The notes under the pieces were generated by a model. It searched no databases. It had not been told where the DNA came from and worked only from the letters and a program-made list of their open reading frames with translations. A DNA stretch of 64,000 nt from SZUA-320 sp963707875 (GTDB lineage Bacteria; Gemmatimonadota; Gemmatimonadetes; Gemmatimonadales; GWC2-71-9), in the NCBI GenBank assembly GCA_963707875.1, contig CAVPRU010000001.1, forward strand, positions 124,001 through 188,000, given 5' to 3'. Position numbers and translations under genes: made by a program. This document shows positions 53,877-63,590 of the stretch, piece after piece (position 1 is the first letter of the stretch; every line of letters starts with the position of its first letter).

Positions 53877-55541
53877 ATGCGACGGACCGTGCTCCTGCTC
53901 CTTCTGGCAACCGCCGCCTGTCGCGACCCGCATGAGGGGGTGGTCGCTTCGGCCTCGCCGGAAGCCACTCAGGCCGGGGTGGAGATCCTCAACGCAGGCG
54001 GCAACGCGATCGACGCCGCCATCGCCGTCGGTTTTGCCCTCGCGGTAACCGAACCGGCGATGTCCGGGCTGGGCGCCGGCATTCAGATGATCATTCAGGC
54101 TCCGGGTCGCGAGCCGTACGTCATCAATGGGACCTCCCTGGCCCCCGCGGCGACACCCACCGCCATCGGCAATCCCGATTCGGTCCTGCAGGGCCACCGC
54201 GCCACCACCATCCCTATGACGGTGGCGACCCTCGACCACGCGCTCCGGACCCATGGCAGTGGGAACATCTCCTGGGCCCGGGCCATGGCCCCAGCGATCC
54301 GGCAGGCTCGGGACGGCTTCGTGGTCGGGGAGTTCCGAGCCAGGGTCTTCGCCCGGCACCAGGCGGATCTGGCAGCCAGCCCAACGGCTCGTGCCCTGTT
54401 CCTGAAGCCCGATGGGACGGCCCCGACAGTGGGCGATACCGTGCGCCAACCGGTACTGGCTCGCACCCTCGCCCGGATCGCCCAGGACGGCGCCGAGACC
54501 TTCTACCGGGGGTCCATGGCTCTGGAAATTGCGGGCGACATGGCCGCCAACGGCGGGTGGATCACCCTGGAGGATCTGGAGGCGGTCCGGGGTCCCCGGG
54601 AACTGGCGGCGATCCAATCGAGCTATCGCGGGTTTGACATCGCCTCGCTGGGCTCCCCCGCGGCGGGGTGGGTGGTGCTCCAAGCCCTCAACGTCCTGGA
54701 GCAGAGTCCGGCCGACGAGCTGGCCCCCGGGGCCAGCGTTCGACCGGACCGACTGGTCGAGGCACTTCTGATTGCCCACACCTCGCGGCGGGACAACCCG
54801 ATCATTGAGCTGCCCAACCTCCGGATCGAGGCGGGGCGCCGCATCGCCAAGTCGGAGGCGCGACGTCTCCTCGAGGCCCTGCGGAGCCGGTTCGGTGGTG
54901 GGCCGGCTCGCCCGGCAGAACCGAGCGACTCTGCCGGTGGGGGGGAGACGACTCACTACACGGTGGTGGACGGGGCCGGGATGATCGTGTCGGTGACGAC
55001 CAGCATCAACGGCTATTTCGGAGCGCAGGTGGCCACCCCGACGCTGGGGTTTCTCTACAACGACTACATGCGGGAATTCGAACTTGCTCGGCCTGATCAC
55101 CCATTCGCCATCGGGCCGGGACGCATGCCCTACAGTTCAATGAGCGCGAGCATTGTTTCCAGAGCCGGGGTTCCGGTGCTGGGGCTTGGCAGTCCGGGAA
55201 GCGCCCGGATCATTTCGGCCGTTACCCAGGTGATCCAACTCTGGGTGGACGGCGAAGGGAAGATCCAGGAGGCGGTGGCGATGCCACGCTACCACGTCCA
55301 GCCGCCCGGAAGCCTCTACATCGAGGACCCGGCCGCGGTGACCGCGGCGTTCGCCCTGGAGTCCAAATTCGGGCTTCGGCTCCGGCAACCGCCCAGCGAT
55401 CTCGTGACGAATGGACGAAACGCCTACTTTGGCGGAGTGCATGCGGTCGCCCTGGAAGATGGCCGATGGGTGGGGGCGGCTGACCCGCGCCGGGACGGGA
55501 CCGTCGGCCGCGCTTCCGGTCGATTTACCATTACCCGCTGA
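53877..55541 (+). CDS. Gamma-glutamyltransferase-like Ntn hydrolase, probable lipoprotein
   Basis: 554 residues with a lipobox (LLATAAC) after a short hydrophobic start, so probably anchored in the periplasm. GGT family features are EILNAGGNAIDAAIAVGFAL, the self-cleavage Thr in ETTHYTVVD (T358 expected as nucleophile), VTTSINGYFG and GLGSPGSARI. The glycine-rich GxGGG loop of typical GGTs reads GLGAGIQMII here. Expected to hydrolyse glutathione or other gamma-glutamyl compounds, though this loop difference leaves substrate open. It lies 2 bases after the aminotransferase gene. Confidence 0.88.
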   Translation: MRRTVLLLLLATAACRDPHEGVVASASPEATQAGVEILNAGGNAIDAAIAVGFALAVTEPAMSGLGAGIQMIIQAPGREPYVINGTSLAPAATPTAIGNPDSVLQGHRATTIPMTVATLDHALRTHGSGNISWARAMAPAIRQARDGFVVGEFRARVFARHQADLAASPTARALFLKPDGTAPTVGDTVRQPVLARTLARIAQDGAETFYRGSMALEIAGDMAANGGWITLEDLEAVRGPRELAAIQSSYRGFDIASLGSPAAGWVVLQALNVLEQSPADELAPGASVRPDRLVEALLIAHTSRRDNPIIELPNLRIEAGRRIAKSEARRLLEALRSRFGGGPARPAEPSDSAGGGETTHYTVVDGAGMIVSVTTSINGYFGAQVATPTLGFLYNDYMREFELARPDHPFAIGPGRMPYSSMSASIVSRAGVPVLGLGSPGSARIISAVTQVIQLWVDGEGKIQEAVAMPRYHVQPPGSLYIEDPAAVTAAFALESKFGLRLRQPPSDLVTNGRNAYFGGVHAVALEDGRWVGAADPRRDGTVGRASGRFTITR

Positions 55542-55562
55542 TCAGGCGCCCCCGGACCCGGC

Positions 55563-56030
55563 TCACTCGGGCAGGACGGGGTAGTACCGGTAGGTCGGGC
55601 CCACTCGGCCACCTAGCAGTTCCGTCAGGACCAGGACGCCATTTACCAGCGGTCCCGACAGCTCCTGCGGGACAATCGCGATGCAGACCGCGCCAATGGG
55701 GCAGAGATCGATCGACATGATCCCGTCGCGCAGAACGAAGCCGTAATCCGTAACGCTGACGTCCTCGGAACCACCGGGCGTCCGGATCCGTGAGCGGATG
55801 GTGACCTGCCCTCTCAGTTCCGCTCTGTCCCACCCGTCGAACGAGCGACCGAACCAGAGGGTGCGTTCCTGCAGGACGAATCCTTCCGGGAGCCCGATTC
55901 CGGTCGGGAGCGGCTGTCCGTCGACCGAGCCGAGGGAATAGCTGGTGACCAGGTCCGATGGGCCGGTCGTATCGCCGCAGGCCAGGAGGGCGGGCAGCAG
56001 GATCAGGGAGGTCCAGGAAACGTGTCGCAT
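55563..56030 (-). CDS. Small lipoprotein of unknown function
   Basis: 155 residues from ATG 56030. A signal peptide ends in the lipobox LPALLAC, followed by GDTTGPS, a start common to lipoproteins in this phylum. The mature part is predicted beta-rich (VTSYSLGSVDGQPLPTG, DYGFVLRDGIMSIDLC). It has two Cys near the middle that may pair. An ATG at 56048 is an alternative start. No catalytic motif or known domain was recognised. It is convergent with the GGT-like gene. Confidence 0.7.
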   Translation of the reverse strand: MRHVSWTSLILLPALLACGDTTGPSDLVTSYSLGSVDGQPLPTGIGLPEGFVLQERTLWFGRSFDGWDRAELRGQVTIRSRIRTPGGSEDVSVTDYGFVLRDGIMSIDLCPIGAVCIAIVPQELSGPLVNGVLVLTELLGGRVGPTYRYYPVLPE

Positions 56031-56166
56031 GGTACTCTTAACTCGCATCAGTCGTGCCCGACCGGTCTGCGTGGTAACCGCTTGCGCCGCATGAAGTCCG
56101 GGAGCGTCCGGGCCGGGGGTGAGTCGGTTTGACACGCCCTGGGTGTCCCTGGTTGGAGACTCTGGG

Positions 56167-58689
56167 CTACCGGTCGAACCAGTACGACAGTTTCACCAGG
56201 AACGTGTTGTTCGGGTGCAGATCGAACAACCCACGGATATCGTCGCGCCACGAGCCGGTGCCCTCCCTTGGGGTAAACCCGGTTCGTGCCTGCTGCCACA
56301 CCACGAACAGCGCCGATCCGGGGCGATACTCCCAGCGGAGGACCACGTTCGAGCGGAAATCCTGGACGTTGAACCCCTGGGGTTCCACAGCGGTGTAGGG
56401 CTTGAACCGGTCCTGGTAATTCGCTGACCGTGGTGCACTCAGCTCCCGCAAATCGGTGTAGGTCCCCTTGGTAATGAAGGGCTGGGCGTAGAGTTGGAGG
56501 GTCAGATCCCGGGTCGCGGTCAGATCGAGCCGCACCGATCCCGAGAGGGTCTTCTGCTCGAGGTGGGCAAAGGTGTAGTGGAGCTGATCGCTGGCATCGA
56601 GCAGGTTGCCATACCACTGTCGGTCATCCCGGTTGTGGCCGGACGTCATGCCGAGAGCGAGTTTGGCCTGCGAGGAGAGCCGCAAGCCGACCTCGGGCGA
56701 AAGGTAGATCGCGCGGGACCGGCCGCCATCGCCGCGCTCGTAGTTGATCCACAGTCCCGGCGTCACGACCCTTCGATCATCGCCCTGGATCCCTCCCCAG
56801 GCGGAAACCGACTGATCGGTGCGCAGCGCCGGCCCACCTCGGGCACACCGATCGCAATACACTTCCCCCAACCCGCCCCAGGTGCCGCCGGCATGGACCC
56901 ACCAGCTCATCGGCAGCTCGGCGTGAATATTGGTGTTGACCATTCGACCCAACGGAAGGCTGCCCGCGGTCCACCGGTTTTCCTGGTTGAAGTTCCAGAA
57001 GGCGCGCCGGTAGAGGGCGGTCGGCTTGGTGAAGTTGAGGCTGGCCCAGGTGGCCTGAACCTGGATATCGGCCCGGTTGAGGAACCCCAGGTCGTTGATC
57101 TCGAATCCCGGCGAAGTTCGCTGGTAGGAGGTCTCGAACCGAAACATCCCCCCGCCGACCTTCCCGAAGGCCACCTGTTCGAAGTCCCCGCCCAGCGACG
57201 TCCGGCCGGGGTCGAAGGTGAGTGGGCCGTCCGGCCGCTGGTAGAGATGGACATTTCCTGTCTGGGTCCCGGCAATCGCCTCCGCCGACCCCGTCACCTG
57301 ACTCGCCACCGCCCGGACCTCCACCTGGTAGCGCCGGTCGAAGAATCGGTGGCGCAGGTCCACCCCACCCACCACCGCGTTGCCCCGGAGGTAACCGTCG
57401 GTCCATTCATCGTTGGACCGGTAGGTCCAGGTTCCGATGGCACCGAGCACCGTTTCGCCCCCTCGCAGATCCCGGGTGACCCGGGCCACGGCATAGTTCG
57501 CCGCGGGCTCGATGGTCCGGCCATCGGCGCCGAGTTCCCGCTGGGTCACCGCGTTCAGCAACCCGACGGCGAGTCCGCCCGGGGTCCGGCCGGTGAGCTT
57601 GGCCGCCCCGAGAATCGTGGTCGTGGTCGGTGAGGCGTCATCGCCGTAGAGCCCATTGAGCTGGGGAGATCGGCCGACCCGCCGGGAATAGAACAGATTC
57701 TCCCGGCCGCAGTCGTTGACCGCGTAACAGTTGACCTCAAACCGGAACAGTCCCACTCCTTCGAGGAAGAACGGGCGCTGTTCCCGGAAGAAGGTCTCGA
57801 ACGCGGTCAGATTGAGCACCGCCGGATCGGCCTCGATCTGGCCGAAGTCCGGGTTGATGGTGCCGTCAAGGGTCAGGTTGGAGGTGACCCCGTACTTGAA
57901 ATTGGCGCCGCCGGTCAGCTCTTGCTGGTGGCTGAAGCCGCTCCCCGCGGGGACAGTCACGTTGCGGGTGACCAGATAGGGCGCCAGTTCCAGGCGCCGG
58001 GGCGAGGTCAGCCCGGTGATCCCTCCCAGTTCGCCGAGCTGGGACATCAAGCCTGCCTGGGTGTTGTGGTAGACCGGCCAACTCACCCGCTCCTTGTACC
58101 GGTCGATGTCCCGCCAGATGCCGAATCCGAAGGTATGTTCGGCGGCGGTCCCGAATCGCAGCTGGGAGAGGGGAACCCGGAATTCGGCGGTCCACCCCAG
58201 GGAGTCCACCGTGGTCGCCACGTCCCAGACCCCGTCCCACGCCCCATCCTCCTGGGCATCGTTGTAGACCACGTAGTCCCGCTTCACCCCGGCCGGATTG
58301 ACCGCCAACTCATACCCCGATCGCTTATCGAAGTAAGCGTCGATGATGAGCTTGATCTGATCGGTGGGGGCCCTGACGTCGCGCCGAGCCAGGTTGGTCT
58401 TGATCTGGCCGGGCGCGTCGTCATACATCCGGACAAAGACGTACAGGTTCCCGTTGTCATACGCCACCCGAGCCTCGGTGGCAAACCGCGGCTTCTTTCC
58501 CGCGTTCGGCTCGAACTCGGTGAAATCGGTGATCGGGGTGACCGTCTGCCACACCGGATCATCTCCCAGCCCGTCGATCGCGGGGGGCTGTATCGCCCGG
58601 ATGGCGATGGCTCGGAGGGATGCTCTCGCTTCGGGAGTGACCGGCCGCGCATCACCTTGAAAAGCCAGGGCAGCGATCAGGAGCAGCAT
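56167..58689 (-). CDS. DUF5916 outer-membrane protein with CBM9-like N-terminus
   Basis: 840 residues. A short signal-like start (MLLLIAALAFQGDARP) is followed by a CBM9-like beta-sandwich (IDGLGDDPVWQTVTPITDF, TEARVAYDNGNLYVFVRMYD, AEFRVPLSQLRFG). The rest is a large beta-rich domain with aromatic, alternating strands, ending LVKLSYWFDR with the C-terminal aromatic-Arg typical of outer-membrane barrels. The conserved stretch LNLTAFETFFREQRPFFLEG is characteristic of DUF5916. Role unknown; often linked to TonB-dependent or peptidase genes. Confidence 0.85.
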   Translation of the reverse strand: MLLLIAALAFQGDARPVTPEARASLRAIAIRAIQPPAIDGLGDDPVWQTVTPITDFTEFEPNAGKKPRFATEARVAYDNGNLYVFVRMYDDAPGQIKTNLARRDVRAPTDQIKLIIDAYFDKRSGYELAVNPAGVKRDYVVYNDAQEDGAWDGVWDVATTVDSLGWTAEFRVPLSQLRFGTAAEHTFGFGIWRDIDRYKERVSWPVYHNTQAGLMSQLGELGGITGLTSPRRLELAPYLVTRNVTVPAGSGFSHQQELTGGANFKYGVTSNLTLDGTINPDFGQIEADPAVLNLTAFETFFREQRPFFLEGVGLFRFEVNCYAVNDCGRENLFYSRRVGRSPQLNGLYGDDASPTTTTILGAAKLTGRTPGGLAVGLLNAVTQRELGADGRTIEPAANYAVARVTRDLRGGETVLGAIGTWTYRSNDEWTDGYLRGNAVVGGVDLRHRFFDRRYQVEVRAVASQVTGSAEAIAGTQTGNVHLYQRPDGPLTFDPGRTSLGGDFEQVAFGKVGGGMFRFETSYQRTSPGFEINDLGFLNRADIQVQATWASLNFTKPTALYRRAFWNFNQENRWTAGSLPLGRMVNTNIHAELPMSWWVHAGGTWGGLGEVYCDRCARGGPALRTDQSVSAWGGIQGDDRRVVTPGLWINYERGDGGRSRAIYLSPEVGLRLSSQAKLALGMTSGHNRDDRQWYGNLLDASDQLHYTFAHLEQKTLSGSVRLDLTATRDLTLQLYAQPFITKGTYTDLRELSAPRSANYQDRFKPYTAVEPQGFNVQDFRSNVVLRWEYRPGSALFVVWQQARTGFTPREGTGSWRDDIRGLFDLHPNNTFLVKLSYWFDR

Positions 58690-58693
58690 ATTG

Positions 58694-58771
58694 CCTCGCG
58701 GTGGGGATCAGTACATCTGACGCGAGGGGTTCGGAAAACGTTGCAAACCGCTGACGTTTCAGAGTTGAAAC
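58694..58771. promoter_or_regulatory. Cluster of inverted repeats upstream of the DUF5916 gene
   Basis: Three perfect inverted repeats lie in the 121-base spacer before the DUF5916 start. CCTCGCG (58694-58700) pairs with CGCGAGG (58721-58727). AAACGT (58736-58741) pairs with ACGTTT (58754-58759). GTTTCA (58756-58761) pairs with TGAAAC (58766-58771). They may be operators, or the last may be part of an ftsK terminator. Confidence 0.35.
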
Positions 58772-58810
58772 AAGGCGGGTCACAGGCCGCTGGGGAGGCG
58801 GCAGAAGAGG

Positions 58811-61039
58811 TCAGTCGCCGCAGTACTCGTCGAGCTGGTCGAATCCGATCAGCACATCGCGCGGCTTGCTGCCGTCGGCCGGACTGAGAATGCCGGCCTC
58901 CTCCAGCTGATCGATGATCCGGGCAGCCTTGCCGTATCCGATGCTCAGTTTCCGCTGCAACAGCGAGGTGGAGCCACCCTGGTTCTGGAGACAGACCTCC
59001 GCCGCCCGCCGGAACTCCGGATCCCGCTTCTGCGGACCCTCTCCCTGAGCGGGGCCGCCCTCGTCGGCCGCCTCCTCGGCGCGGACCAGCTCGATGATAT
59101 CAGGCTGGCTGGCCGCGGGCTGCTCCACCCCGGCCCGCTGGCCCTCATACCATGCCATCAACCGTTCGGTCTCCTCGGTCGCGATGTAGGCCCCCTGCAG
59201 CCGCATCGGTTCACTCTTGCCGGGCGGCAGGAAGAGCATGTCCCCATTGCCCAGCAACGCTTCGGCGCCATTCCCGTCCAGGATGGTCCGGCTGTCCACC
59301 TTGGACGCGACCCGGAAGGCGATCCGGCTCGGGAAGTTGGCCTTGATCAGGCCGGTAATCACATTGACCGACGGGCGCTGGGTGGCCAGCACCAGGTGGA
59401 TGCCGATTGCCCGGGCCTTCTGGGCCAACAGCGCCAACGGGGTCTCGACTTCTCCCTGCACCGTCATCATCAGATCGGCCAGCTCGTCGACCACCACCAC
59501 CAGGTACGGCAGCACGCCCTCGGTATAGCTCTCCTGCCGAGGCGGTGGCGGGGGGGTATCGGGTGGCTCGTTGTTGATCGTGGTCAGGGTGATCGGTGGC
59601 GGGGCCGGCAGCAGGAGGTCCTGGCCGTCCCGGACCTTGCGATTGAAGTCGGCGATGTTCCGGGCGCCATTGGCGTGCAGCAGTTCATAGCGCCGCCCCA
59701 TTTCCCGCACCGCGTACTTGAGGACATAGGTGGCGTCCTTGCTGGCGGTCACCACCTTGTGGCGCATGTGGGGGAGCGAGTTGTACATCGACAGCTCCAC
59801 CATCTTCGGATCGATCATCAGGAACTTCAGATCCTGAGGGCCGTAGCGGTATACCAATCCGGTGATGATGGTGTTGATCGCCACCGACTTGCCGGATCCG
59901 GTGGCGCCGGCAATGAGCAGGTGCGGTGTCTTGGTCAGATCGGCGATGACCGGTCGGCCCTCGAGGTCGCGACCGAGCAGCACCGGCAGGACGGCCCGCG
60001 ATCGATCCCACTCGGAGGACTCGAGCAGTTCCCGGATCGAGACCATCCGGGCGGTCGGATTGGGCACCTCCACCCCGACCGCGCCCTTGCCCGGAATCGC
60101 CGCGACTCGGACACTCGGGGTCCGCATCTTGATGGCCAGGTCGTCGCTCAGCGCGATCATCCTGCCGACCTTGACGCCCGACGCGGGCACCACCTCGAAC
60201 TGGGTCACCACCGGCCCGCTGGTCCGACCTGCGATCGTCCCCTCCACCTTGAAGGTGCGCAGCGCATCGATGAGCAGTTCCCCGAGTCGATCCAGCGCGG
60301 CCTGATCGGCCGCCTCGTCCTGGGCCGGGGGCAACGCCAGGAGATCGAGTGGGGGCAGCTCGGCATCCTCCGCCTCCGACCGCGGCCTGGGGGCGGGGGC
60401 GGCGGCCACCGGGTTGGTCCTCTTGGAGGGCTGGGACCGGTGGGACAGCGGGACGGCGGTTCCCTCCTCGTCCTCGTCCCCCTCCGCCTCGGACTCAGCT
60501 GGAGGCGGGGCCCGCACCGGGCCGCGGGCGGTCTTGGACGCCGCCGCCTGTTCCTTCTCCAGCCGTCGGAGCGGGTGCCACGCGACGGTACCGAGGGTGA
60601 GCCCGCTCAGGGCCAGGAAGCCGACCAGGGCGGCACCGATCTGGTCCACGACCCCGATCGCAGCCCACGCGAGGAAGCCGGGAGCTACGCCGGCCATCCG
60701 GGCGCTCCAGCTTGGAATGCCAGCCGCGGAGTCGAAGGCATCCGGAGTGATGCGGCTGAACACGCCGATGAAGTAGGGCACCAGCAGACAGAGGCCGGTC
60801 ACCAGTATGGCCACCCGCTTCATGTCGAGAATCGGAAGCCGGTTGAAGCCGGCCGCGGCAATCCCGAAGCCGAGCAGCGGGAGGCCCAGGGCACCGGCGC
60901 CGAGGGTGGTGGAGAGGAACCCGCCCAGCAGTCGACCGACCGGGCCCGTCGGCGGGTCGGGCACCAGGGAGATCCCGATGAACAGACCAAAGATCAGTGC
61001 GGCGATCGCACCGAATCGGCGTCGGCTGTCTGCCGTCAT
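58811..61039 (-). CDS. ftsK: DNA translocase FtsK/SpoIIIE
   Basis: Hexameric motor that clears the chromosome from the division septum. 742 residues. The N-terminus has four or so membrane helices up to about residue 155, then a short acidic linker. The motor domain has Walker A GATGSGKSVAIN and Walker B YLVVVVDELADLMM. A C-terminal gamma winged helix (GGSTSLLQRKLSIGYGKAAR, IIDQLEEAGIL) reads the polar KOPS-like sites. The linker is far shorter than in E. coli FtsK. It starts 20 bases after accC. Confidence 0.95.
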   Translation of the reverse strand: MTADSRRRFGAIAALIFGLFIGISLVPDPPTGPVGRLLGGFLSTTLGAGALGLPLLGFGIAAAGFNRLPILDMKRVAILVTGLCLLVPYFIGVFSRITPDAFDSAAGIPSWSARMAGVAPGFLAWAAIGVVDQIGAALVGFLALSGLTLGTVAWHPLRRLEKEQAAASKTARGPVRAPPPAESEAEGDEDEEGTAVPLSHRSQPSKRTNPVAAAPAPRPRSEAEDAELPPLDLLALPPAQDEAADQAALDRLGELLIDALRTFKVEGTIAGRTSGPVVTQFEVVPASGVKVGRMIALSDDLAIKMRTPSVRVAAIPGKGAVGVEVPNPTARMVSIRELLESSEWDRSRAVLPVLLGRDLEGRPVIADLTKTPHLLIAGATGSGKSVAINTIITGLVYRYGPQDLKFLMIDPKMVELSMYNSLPHMRHKVVTASKDATYVLKYAVREMGRRYELLHANGARNIADFNRKVRDGQDLLLPAPPPITLTTINNEPPDTPPPPPRQESYTEGVLPYLVVVVDELADLMMTVQGEVETPLALLAQKARAIGIHLVLATQRPSVNVITGLIKANFPSRIAFRVASKVDSRTILDGNGAEALLGNGDMLFLPPGKSEPMRLQGAYIATEETERLMAWYEGQRAGVEQPAASQPDIIELVRAEEAADEGGPAQGEGPQKRDPEFRRAAEVCLQNQGGSTSLLQRKLSIGYGKAARIIDQLEEAGILSPADGSKPRDVLIGFDQLDEYCGD

Positions 61040-61059
61040 CCGGTGGGCGCGGGGATCAC

Positions 61060-62421
61060 CTACTCCTCCACTGGCGGTTTGAGCAGATGGGACTCCCGCT
61101 CGAGGAACTTGGTGTCGACGTTGCCGGCCGCGAAATCAGGGTGTCGAATCACCCGGGCCAGAAAAGGAATCGTGGTCGTGACGCCTTCGAGGATGAAACT
61201 GTCGAGGGCCTGTCCCATCCGGGCCAGCGCCTCCTCCCGGTCCCGCCCGTGGACGATGACCTTGGCCAGGAGCGAGTCATAGTGCGGCGGCACGGTGTAG
61301 CCGGCATAGATGTGGGTGTCCACTCGCACCCCTGGTCCGCCGGGAGGATGGTAGGCGGTGATGAGCCCCGGGGAGGGCTGGAAGTTCCGATAGGGATCTT
61401 CGGCATTGACCCGGCACTCGATCGAGTGGCCCCGCAACCCGCTGGCCTCCCGGATGCTGAGCTTCTCCCCGGCGGCGATCCGGATCTGCTCCTTGACCAG
61501 GTCAAAGCCCGTTACCATCTCGGTGACCGGATGCTCCACCTGAATCCGGGTGTTCATCTCCATGAAGTAGAAGCTGCCATCGGTATCGAGCAGGAACTCG
61601 ACGGTGCCGGCCCCGACATAGTGGATCGCCGAGGCGAGTTGGACGGCGGCCTCACCCATCCGGGCCCGGAGCGCCTCGTCGAGCGCCGGGCTGGGACTTT
61701 CCTCGATCAGCTTCTGGTGCCGTCGCTGGACCGAGCAGTCCCGCTCCCCGAGGTGGATCACCCGGCCGTGGGCATCGCCCAGGATCTGAATCTCGACGTG
61801 ACGAGGATGTTCCAGGAACTTCTCGACGTAGACATCGCCGTTGCCGAAGGCGGAGAGCGCCTCATTCTGGGCCAGGTTGAAGAGCTGGATGAAGTGGTCC
61901 GGCTCCCGGGCGATCCGCATCCCCTTCCCGCCTCCACCGGCGGTGGCCTTGATGATGACCGGGAAGCCGATCTCCCGTGCCACCACCAGCGCCTCCTCGG
62001 CATCGGCCAGGATCCCCTCGGACCCCGGCACCGTGGGGACCCCGGCTTCCTTGGCCAGACGGCGGGCGCTGGCCTTGTCCCCCATGGACCGGATCTGATC
62101 GCCGGTGGGTCCGATGAAGGTGATGTTGCTGGCCCCGCAGGTGTCGGCGAACTCGGCGTTCTCCGCCAGAAACCCGTAGCCCGGATGAATCGCGTCGGCC
62201 CCGGTGATCTCGGCGGCGGCGATGATCGCCGGAATCCGGAGGTAGGAAAGCCGGCTCGGGGGGGCGCCGATACAGACATCGTCATCGGCAAAGCGGACGT
62301 GGAGTGACTCCCGATCGGCCTCGGAGTAGACCGCCACGGTCTTGATCCCGAGTTCGCGACACGCCCGGATGACCCGCAGGGCGATCTCCCCACGGTTGGC
62401 AATGAGCACTTTCCTGAACAT
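61060..62421 (-). CDS. accC: Acetyl-CoA carboxylase biotin carboxylase subunit
   Basis: ATP-grasp enzyme that carboxylates biotin on AccB for malonyl-CoA synthesis. About 453 residues. Key segments are FRKVLIANRGEIALRVIRAC, AIHPGYGFLAENAEFA, the ATP loop KATAGGGGKGMRIA, RDCSVQRRHQKLIEE, and the active-site segment FMEMNTRIQVEHPVTE. ATG 62421 shares one base with the pilT stop (TGATG). It is separated from accB by pilT. Confidence 0.97.
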   Translation of the reverse strand: MFRKVLIANRGEIALRVIRACRELGIKTVAVYSEADRESLHVRFADDDVCIGAPPSRLSYLRIPAIIAAAEITGADAIHPGYGFLAENAEFADTCGASNITFIGPTGDQIRSMGDKASARRLAKEAGVPTVPGSEGILADAEEALVVAREIGFPVIIKATAGGGGKGMRIAREPDHFIQLFNLAQNEALSAFGNGDVYVEKFLEHPRHVEIQILGDAHGRVIHLGERDCSVQRRHQKLIEESPSPALDEALRARMGEAAVQLASAIHYVGAGTVEFLLDTDGSFYFMEMNTRIQVEHPVTEMVTGFDLVKEQIRIAAGEKLSIREASGLRGHSIECRVNAEDPYRNFQPSPGLITAYHPPGGPGVRVDTHIYAGYTVPPHYDSLLAKVIVHGRDREEALARMGQALDSFILEGVTTTIPFLARVIRHPDFAAGNVDTKFLERESHLLKPPVEE

Positions 62422-63590
62422 CAGGCGCCCCGGTCCCCCGCGGCGCCCGGCCTCTGGCTCGTGAGGCGGTGGTCGGAGGTCGCGGTGATCCCGGAAGCTC
62501 GGAGGGCGAACTCGCCTGGACTGGAGCTGAAGAACACCGCGCTCTCGTAGCTGATCTCCCCCGCCTGGTACCATGTCATCAGGGATTGATCGAAGGTCTG
62601 CATCCGGTAGGAGATCGACCCGTCGGCGATCAGGTCCGGAATATTGAGCGCCTTGGCCGCGTCCCGGATGTTGTCCGCCACGGCCGCGGTATTGATCAGC
62701 ACTTCGGCCGCCGGTACCCGACCCTTGCCGTCCGCCCTGGGGACCAGTCGGAGCGAGACCACCGCCGCCAGCGCGGTGGAGAGCATCGAGCGAATCTCCA
62801 GATGCTGGTGAGGTGGGTAGAACGACAGAATCCGGTTGATCGTCTGGCTGGCGTCGGTGGTATGCAGCGTCGAGAAGACCAGGTGGCCGGTGTCGGCGGC
62901 CTTGAGCGCCGTGTCGAGCGTTTCCTGGTCCCGGATCTCACCGATCAGGATCACGTCCGGGTCCTGCCGCAGGATGTGCCGCAGGGCCGAGCCGAAGGAA
63001 ATCGTGTCGCTTCCGATCTCGCGCTGGGAGATGTTCGACAGGGCATCGCGGTGGAGGAACTCGATCGGATCCTCGACCGTGATCATGTTGACCCGGCGGT
63101 GACGGTTGATGTGGTTGATCATCGCCGCCAGCGCGGTGGACTTGCCCGAGCCGGTGACCCCGGTCACGAGGACCAGCCCACGGGGCTTGAGGGAGATCTC
63201 CTCCAGCACCTCGGGAAGATGCAGCTCGTGGATCGCCTTGACCTCGTAGGGAATCGAGCGGAGCGCAAAGGCGAGGGTGCCCCGCTGCTGATAGATGTTG
63301 GTCCGGAACCGGCCCACCCCCGGGACCCCGATGGCGAAGTCCGCCTCCTTGCGCTCGGCAAACTCCTTGATCTGGCGCGGGGTCATGATCTGCTCGGCCA
63401 GGGTCTTGAGGTCCTCGGGCCGCAGCGCCTGGGTATGGAGCGACGCCAGCTCGCCGTTGAGTCGGATGGAGGGCGGGCGGCCCACTTTCAGGTGCAGGTC
63501 CGACGCGCCCCGCTGCACCATCTGAGAAATCGCCTGCTTGAAATTGAAGACCGGTGCCGCCGCGAAACCTTCGACGTCGTGATCAACCAT
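62421..63590 (-). CDS. pilT: PilT-type twitching ATPase
   Basis: Hexameric ATPase that powers retraction of type IV pili. About 389 residues from ATG 63590. Walker A is GVTGSGKSTALAAMIN, the Asp box is MITVEDPIEF, Walker B is PDVILIGEIRD and the His box is FSTLHTTDA. The N-terminal PAS-like domain starts with RGASDLHLKVGRPPSIRLNG. It overlaps accB by 8 bases and accC by 1, so it is embedded in the acetyl-CoA carboxylase operon. A PilU-like role is possible. Confidence 0.93.
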   Translation of the reverse strand: MVDHDVEGFAAAPVFNFKQAISQMVQRGASDLHLKVGRPPSIRLNGELASLHTQALRPEDLKTLAEQIMTPRQIKEFAERKEADFAIGVPGVGRFRTNIYQQRGTLAFALRSIPYEVKAIHELHLPEVLEEISLKPRGLVLVTGVTGSGKSTALAAMINHINRHRRVNMITVEDPIEFLHRDALSNISQREIGSDTISFGSALRHILRQDPDVILIGEIRDQETLDTALKAADTGHLVFSTLHTTDASQTINRILSFYPPHQHLEIRSMLSTALAAVVSLRLVPRADGKGRVPAAEVLINTAAVADNIRDAAKALNIPDLIADGSISYRMQTFDQSLMTWYQAGEISYESAVFFSSSPGEFALRASGITATSDHRLTSQRPGAAGDRGA

